Assembly (NCBI RefSeq): GCF_007197575.1 | Contig: NZ_CP041616.1 | Coordinates: forward strand, 2,356,001-2,420,000 | DNA length: 64,000 bases | Direction of reading: 5' to 3' | Origin: Ornithinimicrobium ciconiae | Lineage (GTDB): Bacteria; Actinomycetota; Actinomycetes; Actinomycetales; Dermatophilaceae | In this document: piece after piece, positions 44,632 through 52,978 of the stretch | Layout of the letters: each line of letters begins with the position of its first letter | Position numbering within the stretch: position 1 is the stretch's first letter | The notes under the pieces: model-generated | Told to the model about the DNA's origin: nothing | Database searches by the model: none | Seen by the model: the letters and a program-made list of their open reading frames with translations, nothing else | Position numbers and translations under genes: made by a program

Positions 44632-46731
44632 ATGGAGCAGCCCCAGCTGGAGGTCCGCAGCAAGCAGCTCGTCGAGGTGGACGGCCTGCAGTTCAAAGAC
44701 CTCAACGGCAATGGAGAGCTGGACGCCTACGAGGACTGGCGACTCCCGCCGCAGGAACGCGCCGCCGACCTGGTCGGGCAGATGACCATCGAGGAAAAGG
44801 TCGGCTTCATGCTGATCAACTCCCGCTTCACCGGCTACCAGACCGAGGACCACGAGCCGAAGTCCCACGACGGGGTGCTTGACGAACGCATCATCGAGGC
44901 CGGGACCAACATCTTCGCCACCCGCAAGGTCTTCGGCACGACCGAGACGATCGAGCGCATGCACCTGCGCCACTTCATCCTGCGCGAGAACGAGGCGCCC
45001 AGCCGGGTGGCGGCCTGGGCCAACGCGATGAACGAGGTCGCGGAGGGCACGCGCCTCGGCATACCCGTCCTGATCACGTCCAACTCCCGCAACGAGAACG
45101 GCGAGATGGTCTTCGGCATGAACGACGCCATCGGGATCTTCAGCACCTTCCCTGCCACCCTCGGCATCGCGGCCTCAGTGCTGGGCGACCAGGCCGACGG
45201 GGGTGACGCCTCGATCGTGGACGGCTTCGCGGCCGCGGTGCGCCACGAGTGGGTCGCGACCGGGCTGCGCAAGGGCTACATGTACATGGCCGACGTCGTC
45301 ACCGACCCACGCTGGCAGCGCACCTACGGCACCTTCGGCGAGAGCCCCGAGCTGGTGAGCGACATCATCACCCGCATCGTCGACGGCCTGCAGGGTGAGG
45401 AGCTGGGGCCGGACTCGCTGTCCACCACGATCAAGCACTTCCCCGGCGGTGGGCCACGCGAAAACGGCTTCGACCCGCACTACGCGGAGGGGAAGTGGAA
45501 CTGCTATCCCACGCCGGGGAGCCTGGAGACCTACCACCTGCCGCCGTTCGAGGCGGTCGCGGCCAAGGCCGCGTCCTTCATGCCCTACTACTCCGCGCCG
45601 TCGGTGCAGCGCAGCGTCTACCAGACCTTCCGGGAGGAGGAGGTCTACTACGAGGAGGTGGGCTACGCGTTCAACGACTACTTCCTGAGGCACGTGCTGC
45701 GGGACCGGCTGGGCTTCACCGGCTACGTCAACTCCGACTCAGGCATCACCGACAACATGTGCTGGGGAGTCGAGCACCTCGACCGGCCCTCTCGCTTCGC
45801 CAAGGCGATCATGGCCGGCACCGACATGATCGCGGACAGCAACAACATCGAGGACCTGCAGGCCGCCATCGACCAGGGCAAGGTGAGCATGTCCCGGGTC
45901 GACGAGGCCTGCCAGCGGCTGGCGGTCGAGATGTTCGCCCTGGGGATCTTCGACGGTCAGACCTATGTGGACGCGCCCGCAGCAGACGAGAAGGTCAAGG
46001 CCTCTCCGGGCTGGGCCCTGGCCGACGAGGTCCACCACAAGTCAGTTGTCGTGCTGAAAAACTCCGGCGGCACGTTGCCCCTGGCCGTGGGATCGAGCGC
46101 CTATGTCGAGGTCTTCCACAAGAGCGGCGAGCAGGCCGAGCTGAAGACGAAGCAGGCGAGGGAGGAGATCACGGCCGCGGGCGCGCTCCAGGTGGTGGAC
46201 GACGCCGACGCAGCCGATGTGGTCCTGCTCCTTCTCGATCCGCAGTCCGGCGACTACTTCAACGCCACGCCCGGGCTGCTCGAGCTCACCCTGTGCGAGG
46301 ACAAGCCGCTGCGCTCGATCGCGGGCGAGCCCTACACCGAGACGACGGTGAGCGACCTGCGACGCTTCCGCGACCTGGCGGGCGCCGCCCGGGAGCGCGG
46401 CGCCAAGGTCGTCCTGTCGGTCAACGTCTCGCTGCCGTGGATCCTCGACGACGTCGAGCCGCTGGCTGACGCCGTCGTCGCGGGCTTCTCCACCTTCTAC
46501 GACGCCCAGGTCGACGTCCTCACGGGCCGCACCCCCGCACACGGCAAGCTGCCGATCACGCTGCCGGCCAGCGAGGCGGTCATCGCCGTCGACGAAGACG
46601 GCATCTGCGCCTCACCCAACGACGTGCCGGGCTACGCCAAGGATGCGCACATGCCGGAGGGTATGACGTACGCCTACGTCGACGCCGACGGCAACACGTG
46701 GGCGCTGGGGCACGGCCTGCGTTACGGCTGA
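44632..46731 (+). CDS. Glycoside hydrolase family 3 beta-glycosidase
   Basis: The 699-aa protein has an N-terminal GH3 barrel (VGQMTIEEKVGFMLINSRF, IPVLITSNSRNENGE, STTIKHFPGGGPRENGFDPH) and a C-terminal GH3 sandwich (SVVVLKNSGGTLPL, GKLPITLPAS). The predicted nucleophile is Asp369 in GYVNSDSGIT. Residues 20-40 contain FKDLNGNGELDAYEDWRLP, a calcium-loop-like prefix found in a subset of GH3 enzymes. No signal peptide is visible, so it is probably cytosolic and acts on imported oligosaccharides or glycosides. AAAGGAG before ATG 44632 fixes the start. No transporter is linked. Confidence 0.93.
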   Translation: MEQPQLEVRSKQLVEVDGLQFKDLNGNGELDAYEDWRLPPQERAADLVGQMTIEEKVGFMLINSRFTGYQTEDHEPKSHDGVLDERIIEAGTNIFATRKVFGTTETIERMHLRHFILRENEAPSRVAAWANAMNEVAEGTRLGIPVLITSNSRNENGEMVFGMNDAIGIFSTFPATLGIAASVLGDQADGGDASIVDGFAAAVRHEWVATGLRKGYMYMADVVTDPRWQRTYGTFGESPELVSDIITRIVDGLQGEELGPDSLSTTIKHFPGGGPRENGFDPHYAEGKWNCYPTPGSLETYHLPPFEAVAAKAASFMPYYSAPSVQRSVYQTFREEEVYYEEVGYAFNDYFLRHVLRDRLGFTGYVNSDSGITDNMCWGVEHLDRPSRFAKAIMAGTDMIADSNNIEDLQAAIDQGKVSMSRVDEACQRLAVEMFALGIFDGQTYVDAPAADEKVKASPGWALADEVHHKSVVVLKNSGGTLPLAVGSSAYVEVFHKSGEQAELKTKQAREEITAAGALQVVDDADAADVVLLLLDPQSGDYFNATPGLLELTLCEDKPLRSIAGEPYTETTVSDLRRFRDLAGAARERGAKVVLSVNVSLPWILDDVEPLADAVVAGFSTFYDAQVDVLTGRTPAHGKLPITLPASEAVIAVDEDGICASPNDVPGYAKDAHMPEGMTYAYVDADGNTWALGHGLRYG

Positions 46732-46748
46732 GCCACACAGTCCGGCGG

Positions 46749-47111
46749 TCAGAAGCTAAAGGTCGTCACGGCCTCGTCCCCGATCCACTCCCACAGCTGG
46801 ACCGTGCCGGCGACCTCGGCGTTGCTCATGAGCGTCGTCGGATCAATGGCCTTGGCCTTCACGCAGACGCCGCAGGCGATGTACCGCCCGCCGGCAGCGG
46901 CGTAACGCGCCATGAGGTCGCTCAGTGGTGGGCAGCCCTCGCACGCGACGGCGCGGGCGAAGCCGTCAACCGCAAGGCGCACCGCCTCCTTGGTCAGGAA
47001 CATCAGGGTCTCCCGGCCCGCTTCCGCGGCGCCGACCGAGACCAGGAACGCCACGGTCACCTTCTCCGCGTCCTCGAGCCCTGTGGTGAGTGAGATGGCT
47101 GCCTTGCTCAT
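46749..47111 (-). CDS. DsrE family protein
   Basis: The 120-aa protein is a DsrE/DsrF-like sulfur-relay fold: KAAISLTTGLEDAEKVTVAFLVSVGAAEAG, then FLTKEAVRLAVDGFA and ARAVACEGCPPLSDL with a Cys-x-x-Cys pair, and IACGVCVKAKAI with a second pair. Such proteins may carry persulfide. It is convergent with the GH3 gene and is the last gene before a stretch of gene remnants. Confidence 0.9.
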   Translation of the reverse strand: MSKAAISLTTGLEDAEKVTVAFLVSVGAAEAGRETLMFLTKEAVRLAVDGFARAVACEGCPPLSDLMARYAAAGGRYIACGVCVKAKAIDPTTLMSNAEVAGTVQLWEWIGDEAVTTFSF

Positions 47112-47203
47112 AAGGTCCTCCGGTCGTCGGGGCTCGGCGTCGAGCCCTACGGTGAAGGTACTCCTACCGCGCAGTTGTCAACAGGGCCAAGGACGAGACG
47201 AAG

Positions 47204-47311
47204 TCAGCGCCCGGACAGCGAGGCGTCGAGGGCGTCGAGGATGACATCGAGCCCGAAGTCGAACTCATCCCCGAAGCGGTAGTCAGGCTGCACGTAGTGC
47301 TCGGTGACCAT
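47204..47311 (-). pseudogene. Remnant of a TetR regulator C-terminal end
   Basis: About 35 codons read DYRFGDEFDFGLDVILDALDASL before a stop, which is the typical last helix of a TetR/AcrR C-terminal domain (FEFGLDLLLDGLEA in relatives). No HTH is found upstream: the sequence changes to unrelated reading at about 47311. It abuts head-to-head with an oxidoreductase remnant, as expected if a deletion removed the 5' halves of a divergent tetR/oxidoreductase pair. Confidence 0.7.
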
Positions 47312-47615
47312 CGCCGCGGCGGCCGGTCGGGCAGCCGACCTCGGAGGACCGGAGGTCCTGACACTCCACGACCTCGCATCTACCTGGCTGTCAGCCGCTG
47401 GTCGTCGACGCCGCCCCCTCCTGCCAGTGCCGTTCCCTGGAGCCGCAGGGCGGGCGTTCAAGGACGGTGCGAACCTCTGCCCAGGGCAGTCGTCAGGCGG
47501 GCAGTCGTCAGGCGGGCAGTCGTCAGGCGGGCAGTCGTCAGGCGGGCAGTCGTCAGGCGGACTCACCTGGACGCAGTACCTCGCGGGCAGCCACAACCTT
47601 CAAGGGGTCGGTTAG
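47304..47615 (+). pseudogene. Remnant of an NmrA/SDR-type oxidoreductase C-terminal end
   Basis: About 100 codons read DLGGPEVLTLHDLASTWL, GRRRRPLLPVPFPG, AFKDGANLCP and finally LTWTQYLAG, which match the last third of atypical short-chain (NmrA-like) NAD(P)-binding proteins. The cofactor-binding N-terminal half is missing. Five QSSGG repeats interrupt the tail. The stop TAG is directly followed by ATG of a tetR gene (47616). Confidence 0.72.
47484..47558. repeat. Five perfect 15-bp tandem repeats
   Basis: GGGCAGTCGTCAGGC repeats five times in exact copies, coding QSSGG in the oxidoreductase remnant. Exactness suggests recent expansion by slippage. Confidence 0.95.
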
Positions 47616-48215
47616 ATGCCTACGGCTAGCGCAGCTCGCAGTCTGACCCGAGACGACTGGCTCGACGCGGCGATGAGCGCGATGGCCCACGGGGGCGTGC
47701 GCGGGATCCGGGTCGAGCCCCTGGCAAAGGCCATGAGGACGAGCAAGGGCAGCTTCTACTGGCACTTCCGTGACCGAGCCGACCTGATCGAGGCGACCCT
47801 CGAGCGGTGGGAGCAGCTGGAGACCGATCGCGTGATCGAGGTCGTGGAGTCGACGAGCCATCCTCGTGAGCGGTTGCGACGGCTGCTGGCGATAGCGCAC
47901 CGGCAGGATGCGCGGCGGCCTGACCCGAGCGTGGCGCTGACCGGCGACCACGACGACGAGCTGGTCCGGGTGGTGCTGGAGCGCGTCACTGCGCGCAGGA
48001 TCGGCTTCGTCGCGGAACAACTGGTGGCGCAGGGCATCGCGCCGGAGGAAGCGGCACGGCGGGCGACCCTTGCATACACCAGCTACCTCGGCTACGCCGC
48101 GCTCGTCCGCAGCGCCCCTGGCGCCTTGCCCGCAGACCGGTCCGTCCAGCGTTACATCGAGAGTGTCCTGACCGTTCTCGTGTCCGCGACCACGGAACAC
48201 CGCGGTGATGGCTAA
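47616..48215 (+). CDS. TetR family transcriptional regulator
   Basis: The 199-aa protein has the TetR HTH LTRDDWLDAAMSAMAHGGVRGIRVEPLAKAMRTSKGSFYWHF, followed by a helical C-terminal domain with RRATLAYTSYLGYAALV, which is typical of a subgroup with TetR_C-type ligand domains. Its ATG directly follows the stop of the oxidoreductase remnant. It is followed on the same strand by an epimerase-like gene, a CPBP protease and SRPBCC genes, so it may regulate that set. Ligand unknown. Confidence 0.92.
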   Translation: MPTASAARSLTRDDWLDAAMSAMAHGGVRGIRVEPLAKAMRTSKGSFYWHFRDRADLIEATLERWEQLETDRVIEVVESTSHPRERLRRLLAIAHRQDARRPDPSVALTGDHDDELVRVVLERVTARRIGFVAEQLVAQGIAPEEAARRATLAYTSYLGYAALVRSAPGALPADRSVQRYIESVLTVLVSATTEHRGDG

Positions 48216-48272
48216 CCCTGTCGAGGTCGTCCGCCCGAACCGAGGTTCGGCGACTGAGCGAATGGAAGGCCG

Positions 48273-49241
48273 ATGAACGAGGACCAAGAACTTCACGTGG
48301 TGATCGGTGCCAGTGGCGGGACAGGTCGTGCGCTGGTCCGCGAGCTCCACGCGCGGGGACGGCGGGTGCGCGCGGTCAACCGCAGCGGCCGGGCCGACGT
48401 ACCGCCGGGGGTCGAGATCGCGGCCGGCGACGCCCGGGACGCAAACCAGATGCGCCAGGTGTGCCGCGGGGCTGTGGTGGTCTACAACTCAGTCAATCCG
48501 CCCTTCCCGGAGTGGCTCGAGGCGTTTCCCGCCGCTGTGGACGGGGTGCTGGCCGGTGCCGAGTCCAGCGAGGCCCGCATGGTCTTTGCCGACGACACCT
48601 GGATGTACGGTCGCACGACCGGCCTGATGACCGAGGACCTGCCGTACCGTCCAGTCAGCACCAAGGGAGTCCTGTGCGCCTGGCTGGCCGAGCGGGTGCT
48701 TGCCGCTCACGAGAGCGGTCGAGTCCGGACAGTCATCGGCCGGGCCACCGAGCTCTACGGGCCGGCCGTGGAGTCGCTCCTGGGCAGCAACATCTTCAGT
48801 CCGGCCGCGAGAGGCGGCCTGGCCCTGTGGCCCGGCGAGCTGGACCAGCCGCTCACCCCGATGTTCATCGACGACTTCGCCCACGGACTGGCGGAGCTGG
48901 GCGAGCGCGAGGAGGCGCTCGGCGGGGTGTGGCACCTCCCGACCCCGGAACCGACCACCGCCCGGCACCTGCTTGATCTGGCCACCAACCGGGGGCATCA
49001 GCGTATGCACGTCCTGAGGATTCGCGAGCCGGCTGTCCGCGCCCTGGGTGTCGTATGGCCGGTCGCGCGCGAAGGTGCCGAGATGCTCTACCAGTTCCGC
49101 CAGCCCCACGCCATCGACTCCGGCAAGTACCGCGCCGCGTTCGGCCCCGGACAGCTCACGCCGTATGAGCAGGGAATCGAGCGCACGTTGGCCTGGTACC
49201 GAACCACCCCGAAGCGGCGCATCATCGCCCTCGGACGCTGA
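48273..49241 (+). CDS. NAD-dependent epimerase/dehydratase family protein
   Basis: The 322-aa extended-SDR protein has an N-terminal Rossmann motif VVIGASGGTGRALVRELHARG and a central DDTWMYGRTTG, where the Tyr could be the catalytic one although the YxxxK pattern is not clean. Further parts are RVRTVIGRATELYGP and PMFIDDFAHGL. It is a soluble oxidoreductase or epimerase-like protein of unknown substrate. It follows tetR with a 57-bp gap. Confidence 0.88.
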   Translation: MNEDQELHVVIGASGGTGRALVRELHARGRRVRAVNRSGRADVPPGVEIAAGDARDANQMRQVCRGAVVVYNSVNPPFPEWLEAFPAAVDGVLAGAESSEARMVFADDTWMYGRTTGLMTEDLPYRPVSTKGVLCAWLAERVLAAHESGRVRTVIGRATELYGPAVESLLGSNIFSPAARGGLALWPGELDQPLTPMFIDDFAHGLAELGEREEALGGVWHLPTPEPTTARHLLDLATNRGHQRMHVLRIREPAVRALGVVWPVAREGAEMLYQFRQPHAIDSGKYRAAFGPGQLTPYEQGIERTLAWYRTTPKRRIIALGR

Positions 49242-49272
49242 CGTGATTCCCCTCTTGACCAAGGAGCAGACC

Positions 49273-50217
49273 GTGTCCGCATCCGCGATGCGCGAAACTT
49301 CCGCAGTGGACCCCGCGGGCGGTGGGGCGGTCGTGCGATTCATCCGTCGACGGCCCCTGGTGTCGTTCTTCCTCTGGGCCTACACCGTGGGGCAGGTCCT
49401 GCCCTGGTCAGTGACTGCGGCCGGGCTCGCGGACCGGGCGTGGCTGATGTCCGGATCGGTGGTCGTCAGCACTTTCGTCGGCCTGCTGCTGCCAGCCCTA
49501 GTGATCACCCGGATTGCCGACGGACCCGAGGCGCTGCGCGGCCTGTGGCGACGGGCGGTGAAGATGCGTGTCGGCGTGGCCTGGTACGCGGCCGCCTTCC
49601 TGCTCGTACCGGCGGTGACCCTTGCCGTTGGCGTGCTGGTCGGCGGCGGGCCACCGGACCGCTCCGTGAGGTTCCTGCTGAGCACGCTCGGACCACACTT
49701 CCTGCTGCCGCTGCTGGTCACCTTCGTGCTGATCAACTGGTGGGAAGAGGTCACCTGGATGGGCTTCGTCCAAGCTCGGCTGCAGGACTGGCGCGGGCCG
49801 CTGCTCGCCGCCGTGCTCGTGGCACCGCTGTTCGCGCTGCAGCACAGCTCCCTGGCCGCCGGACAGGGCCTGGTCCCCGGTGCGGTCCTGCTGCTCCTGC
49901 TGGCCGTGCTCGCCGTGCCGTTCCGGATCGCCCTCGGCTGGGCCTACAACCGCACCGGCAGTCTCTTCCTGGTCGGGCTCATCCACGCGGCAGGCAACGC
50001 CACGACCGGTGGTGACGGGGTCAACGCGGGCTACCTGCGTCATCTGTACCCGGGCAACAGCAACGTGACGATGGCGCACCTGTTGGCTATGGTCCTGCTC
50101 GGACTGCTTGTCCTCATCGTCACCCGCGGCAGGCTTCTTGGGGCCGACACCCCGAAACCGCCTGAGCGCTCGCGACGGGCCGCGGCAACTGCGCACGCGA
50201 CCAAGGATGAGTCATGA
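49273..50217 (+). CDS. CPBP family intramembrane metalloprotease
   Basis: The 314-aa protein has about eight hydrophobic helices and the CPBP (Abi) motifs: Glu-Glu in NWWEEVTWMGFVQARL, FALQHSSL and LIHAAGNAT, which supply the catalytic glutamates and histidines. In many relatives the first motif is EExxxR; here the Arg is replaced by Met-Gly-Phe context. GTG 49273 is chosen because AAGGAG lies six bases upstream. These proteases cut membrane-linked substrates or process prenylated peptides. The stop overlaps the next gene by ATGA. Confidence 0.9.
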   Translation: MSASAMRETSAVDPAGGGAVVRFIRRRPLVSFFLWAYTVGQVLPWSVTAAGLADRAWLMSGSVVVSTFVGLLLPALVITRIADGPEALRGLWRRAVKMRVGVAWYAAAFLLVPAVTLAVGVLVGGGPPDRSVRFLLSTLGPHFLLPLLVTFVLINWWEEVTWMGFVQARLQDWRGPLLAAVLVAPLFALQHSSLAAGQGLVPGAVLLLLLAVLAVPFRIALGWAYNRTGSLFLVGLIHAAGNATTGGDGVNAGYLRHLYPGNSNVTMAHLLAMVLLGLLVLIVTRGRLLGADTPKPPERSRRAAATAHATKDES

Positions 50218-50726
50218 TCGGGGCCAGGTGGGGAGTGACCGACAGCGAAACGGCCTTGGAGTACCAGTGCGACGCGTTCCTCCCCGCACCCACGCTCCAG
50301 GTATGGCGAGGGGTCACCGTGCATGCGCCACCTCAAGTCCTCTGGCCATGGCTGACACAAGTGAGACTCGCCCCATACTCCTACGACTGGATCGACAACC
50401 TCGGACGCCGGTCACCTCGCACGCTCCTCGATCTGCCTGAGCCCACGGTCGGTGAGCGATACACAACTGCCGGGCGACGCGAGATGGGCCGCATCGTCTC
50501 CCTCGAGCCTCAACGACAACTCACCGGAACGATCCTCGGGGCGTTCATGTCCTACCTGCTCGTGCCCGGCGGGCACCAGACCACACGCTTGTTGCTCAAG
50601 GTCGTCATGAACCCCAGCCGCGTGCTCGCGCCAGCCCTCTCCGTCGGAGACCTCGTCATGGCCAGGCGTCAGTTGTTGAACTTCAAAGAGCTTGCCGAGC
50701 AGGCGCCGCGACCCAACACGCAGTGA
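50214..50726 (+). CDS. SRPBCC family protein
   Basis: The 170-aa product has a START/SRPBCC-like pattern: RGVTVHAPPQVLWPWLTQVRLAPYSYDWIDN, a ligand-pocket family often annotated as polyketide cyclase/dehydrase-like. It overlaps the CPBP gene by four bases. It has no signal peptide. The ligand is unknown. Confidence 0.85.
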   Translation: MIGARWGVTDSETALEYQCDAFLPAPTLQVWRGVTVHAPPQVLWPWLTQVRLAPYSYDWIDNLGRRSPRTLLDLPEPTVGERYTTAGRREMGRIVSLEPQRQLTGTILGAFMSYLLVPGGHQTTRLLLKVVMNPSRVLAPALSVGDLVMARRQLLNFKELAEQAPRPNTQ

Positions 50727-50809
50727 CTGCATCTCAACCACCTCACCCCGCGACCACCAACACCGCCAGACCGCCACCCGGGCGGCCGGGCTGACACAGG
50801 AGAAACTCC

Positions 50810-51261
50810 ATGGACGCGCGCACCGCCGGACGGTCCACCGCCGCACCCCACGTGGTGTGGTCTTTACTGTCGGCAATCGAGACCTGGCCACTATGGACGC
50901 CGACGGTCACCTCTGTGACAAGGGAGGCGACCGACGATGAGGACCCACGGGCTCCTGGCAGCATCGGCGTGGGGAGCAGATTCTCGGTGACGCAACCCCG
51001 GTTGGGCAGAGCCAGCTGGGTGGTCACGCAGTGGGAGGAAGGACGGTCCTTTACCTGGGTGTCCCGGCGACCGGGGATCCGCACGACCGCCACCCACCAC
51101 GTGCACCCCCGGGACGGGGCACGCGCATCGAGCTTGCCATCATCTGGACCGGCCCGGGAGCCTGGCTGGCCCGTGCGCTGTTCGGACGGATGACACAGCG
51201 CTACATCGACATCGACCTCAACTCGCTGGTGACAGCCGCAGAGGCCGAACCGTCAGCGTGA
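50810..51261 (+). pseudogene. Frameshifted SRPBCC family gene
   Basis: Frame one gives TAAPHVVWSLLSAIETWPLWTPTV to SFTWVSRRPGIRTTATHHVHPRDGA; the family tail RIELAIIWTGPGAWLARALFG, then MTQRYIDIDLNSLV, continues in another frame and ends at 51261. One base appears to be missing in the run GGACGGGGCAC near 51112-51120. The N-terminal half then reads on into non-family sequence to 51193. It has a good ribosome binding site (AGGAG before ATG 50810), so it was recently intact, or the base run is a sequencing error. Confidence 0.75.
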
Positions 51262-51371
51262 GCGCTGGTCTTCCGCGGCCGCCTGGGGCAACCACCACGC
51301 CACCCACAGCGTGGGCGTTCAGATAGGGGTCCGCGCCGAATGACCGCATGTACACAGGTCAGAGACCGATC

Positions 51372-51458
51372 TGGTGTCCGGAGGGGGACTTGAACCCCCA
51401 CGCCCGTTAAGGGCACTAGCACCTCAAGCTAGCGCGTCTGCCATTCCGCCACCCGGAC
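51372..51458 (-). tRNA. tRNA-Leu (anticodon GAG)
   Basis: Read on the minus strand, the 87-nt gene begins GTCCGGGTGGCGGAATGGC and ends with TCCGGAC, discriminator A and an encoded CCA. The anticodon stem-loop CTAGC-TTGAGGT-GCTAG places GAG at positions 34-36. The variable arm is long and the TTCAAGT loop is typical, as in class II tRNAs. It reads CUC and CUU codons. Confidence 0.97.
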
Positions 51459-51554
51459 AAGGGTGCGCTACACCACCTGAGAAAAGGTGGGCAACGACGG
51501 GCAAGATTAGCACGCCTGGACCGAAACTCCGCCCTCCCCCCGGGCCCGTTGCGC

Positions 51555-52940
51555 TCACTCGGCCCGCCAGTCCGGCGGTTCGGCCGCTGCCAGGTCAGGG
51601 TCGTCGGTCGCGAAGGTGCGCACCGGGCCGGGGGCGGTCCGGGGGCCCTCGAAGCGCACCGTCACCCGGCCCAGGCCGCTTCCCCAGACCCAGCCCGCGC
51701 CATACGCGGCATGGTGCACGTCGGCACCGGGGCGCCAGTCCGCCGTCCTGACCACCTCGGGGGTATGCCGTGCCGATGGTTCGACCACCACCTCACCGAC
51801 GCTGTCGGGCACCTCGGCCGGCGTGGAGGTGGTGGAGGCCATCGCAAAGAGCCCCTCACCCAGGGCCAGTTCCTCCTGGGCGTGGGTGGTCAGCCCGGAG
51901 ACGCCGACCCCCAGGAGCCTGATGCCCGAGGAGACATCGATCGCGCCGAGCAACCGGCGTGCCTGCCGCCCGATGACGGCCGGATCGCCCGTGGCGTAGG
52001 GCAGCGTGCCCGAGCGGGTCTGCAGACTGAAGTCGTGCTGGCGGACCTTGACGGTGGTGGTGCGGCCGAAGAGGGCGGCCTGCCCCAGGCGACTCGCGAG
52101 CCGGGCGACCATCAGGTCCAGCTCGCGCTCCAGGACCGCCGGGTCGGCGATGTCGGCCTCGAAGGTCTCCTCGACCGAGACGCTCTTGGTCTCCCGCTGG
52201 GTCTGCACGGCACGGTCGTCCTCGGCCCGCGCCAGGTGGACCAGGCTGGACCCGTGAGCCTGTCCGAAGATGGCCACCAGGTCCCCCTCGCTGACCCGCG
52301 CCAGGTCAGCCACGGTCTCGACCCCGAAGCCGTGCAGCCGTGCCGCCGTCGCGGGCCCGACCCCGGCGATGGCACGCACCGACATGGGGGCGAGCACCTC
52401 CTGCTCCGTGCCCGCCTCGACCAGGGTCAGCCCCGCGGGCTTGTTCAGCTCACTGGCGATCTTGGCCATCATCTTGGACGTCGCGATCCCGACGGACGCC
52501 GTCAGCCCCCCGGTCTCCTCACGGATCCGCTCCATCAGGGCGTTCCCCAGCTCCCGCAGCGCCTCCGGAGAGAAGTCCTGCACCCCCCCGCCGCGCAGGT
52601 CGACATAAGCCTCATCGACGGAGACCTGCTCGATGACCGGTGACAGGTCCCGCAGCAGGCCCATCACGACCGTGGAGCTGAGCCGGTAGGCGTCGAAACG
52701 GCCACCCAGGAAGGCCGTTCCCGCGGGGCAGCGCCGCCTGGCCTCTGCGGTCGGCATCGCCGAGCGGGCACCAAATTTCCGGGCCTCGTAGGACGCCGTG
52801 GACACCACGCCGCGCACGCCGGTCCCACCGACCACGACCGGCTTGCCGCGCAGCGAGGGCTTGTCCCGCTGCTCCACGGCAGCGAAGAAGGCGTCCAGGT
52901 CCATGTGCATGATGCTGGATTCGCGGCGGACAGCGGGCAT
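51555..52940 (-). CDS. dinB: DNA polymerase IV (DinB, Y-family)
   Basis: The 461-aa translesion polymerase has the palm motif IMHMDLDAFFAAVEQRD with catalytic Asp, SVDEAYVDL with the Asp-Glu pair, and GVGPATAARLHGFGVETVADLA (helix-hairpin-helix). The little-finger domain follows. An extra C-terminal part with AAYGAGWVWGSGLGRVTVRFE is found in actinobacterial DinB proteins. No clear SOS box is seen upstream. It is divergent from the HipA-like gene. Confidence 0.95.
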   Translation of the reverse strand: MPAVRRESSIMHMDLDAFFAAVEQRDKPSLRGKPVVVGGTGVRGVVSTASYEARKFGARSAMPTAEARRRCPAGTAFLGGRFDAYRLSSTVVMGLLRDLSPVIEQVSVDEAYVDLRGGGVQDFSPEALRELGNALMERIREETGGLTASVGIATSKMMAKIASELNKPAGLTLVEAGTEQEVLAPMSVRAIAGVGPATAARLHGFGVETVADLARVSEGDLVAIFGQAHGSSLVHLARAEDDRAVQTQRETKSVSVEETFEADIADPAVLERELDLMVARLASRLGQAALFGRTTTVKVRQHDFSLQTRSGTLPYATGDPAVIGRQARRLLGAIDVSSGIRLLGVGVSGLTTHAQEELALGEGLFAMASTTSTPAEVPDSVGEVVVEPSARHTPEVVRTADWRPGADVHHAAYGAGWVWGSGLGRVTVRFEGPRTAPGPVRTFATDDPDLAAAEPPDWRAE

Positions 52941-52978
52941 GGCGCCACTGTGACACAGCCGCCGGATAGTGTCGGCAC

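Noticed and set aside
52941..52978. SOS or PafBC-type promoter upstream of dinB
   Set aside because: No GAAC-N4-GTTC box and no clean TTGTCRGTG element could be found in the short gap.
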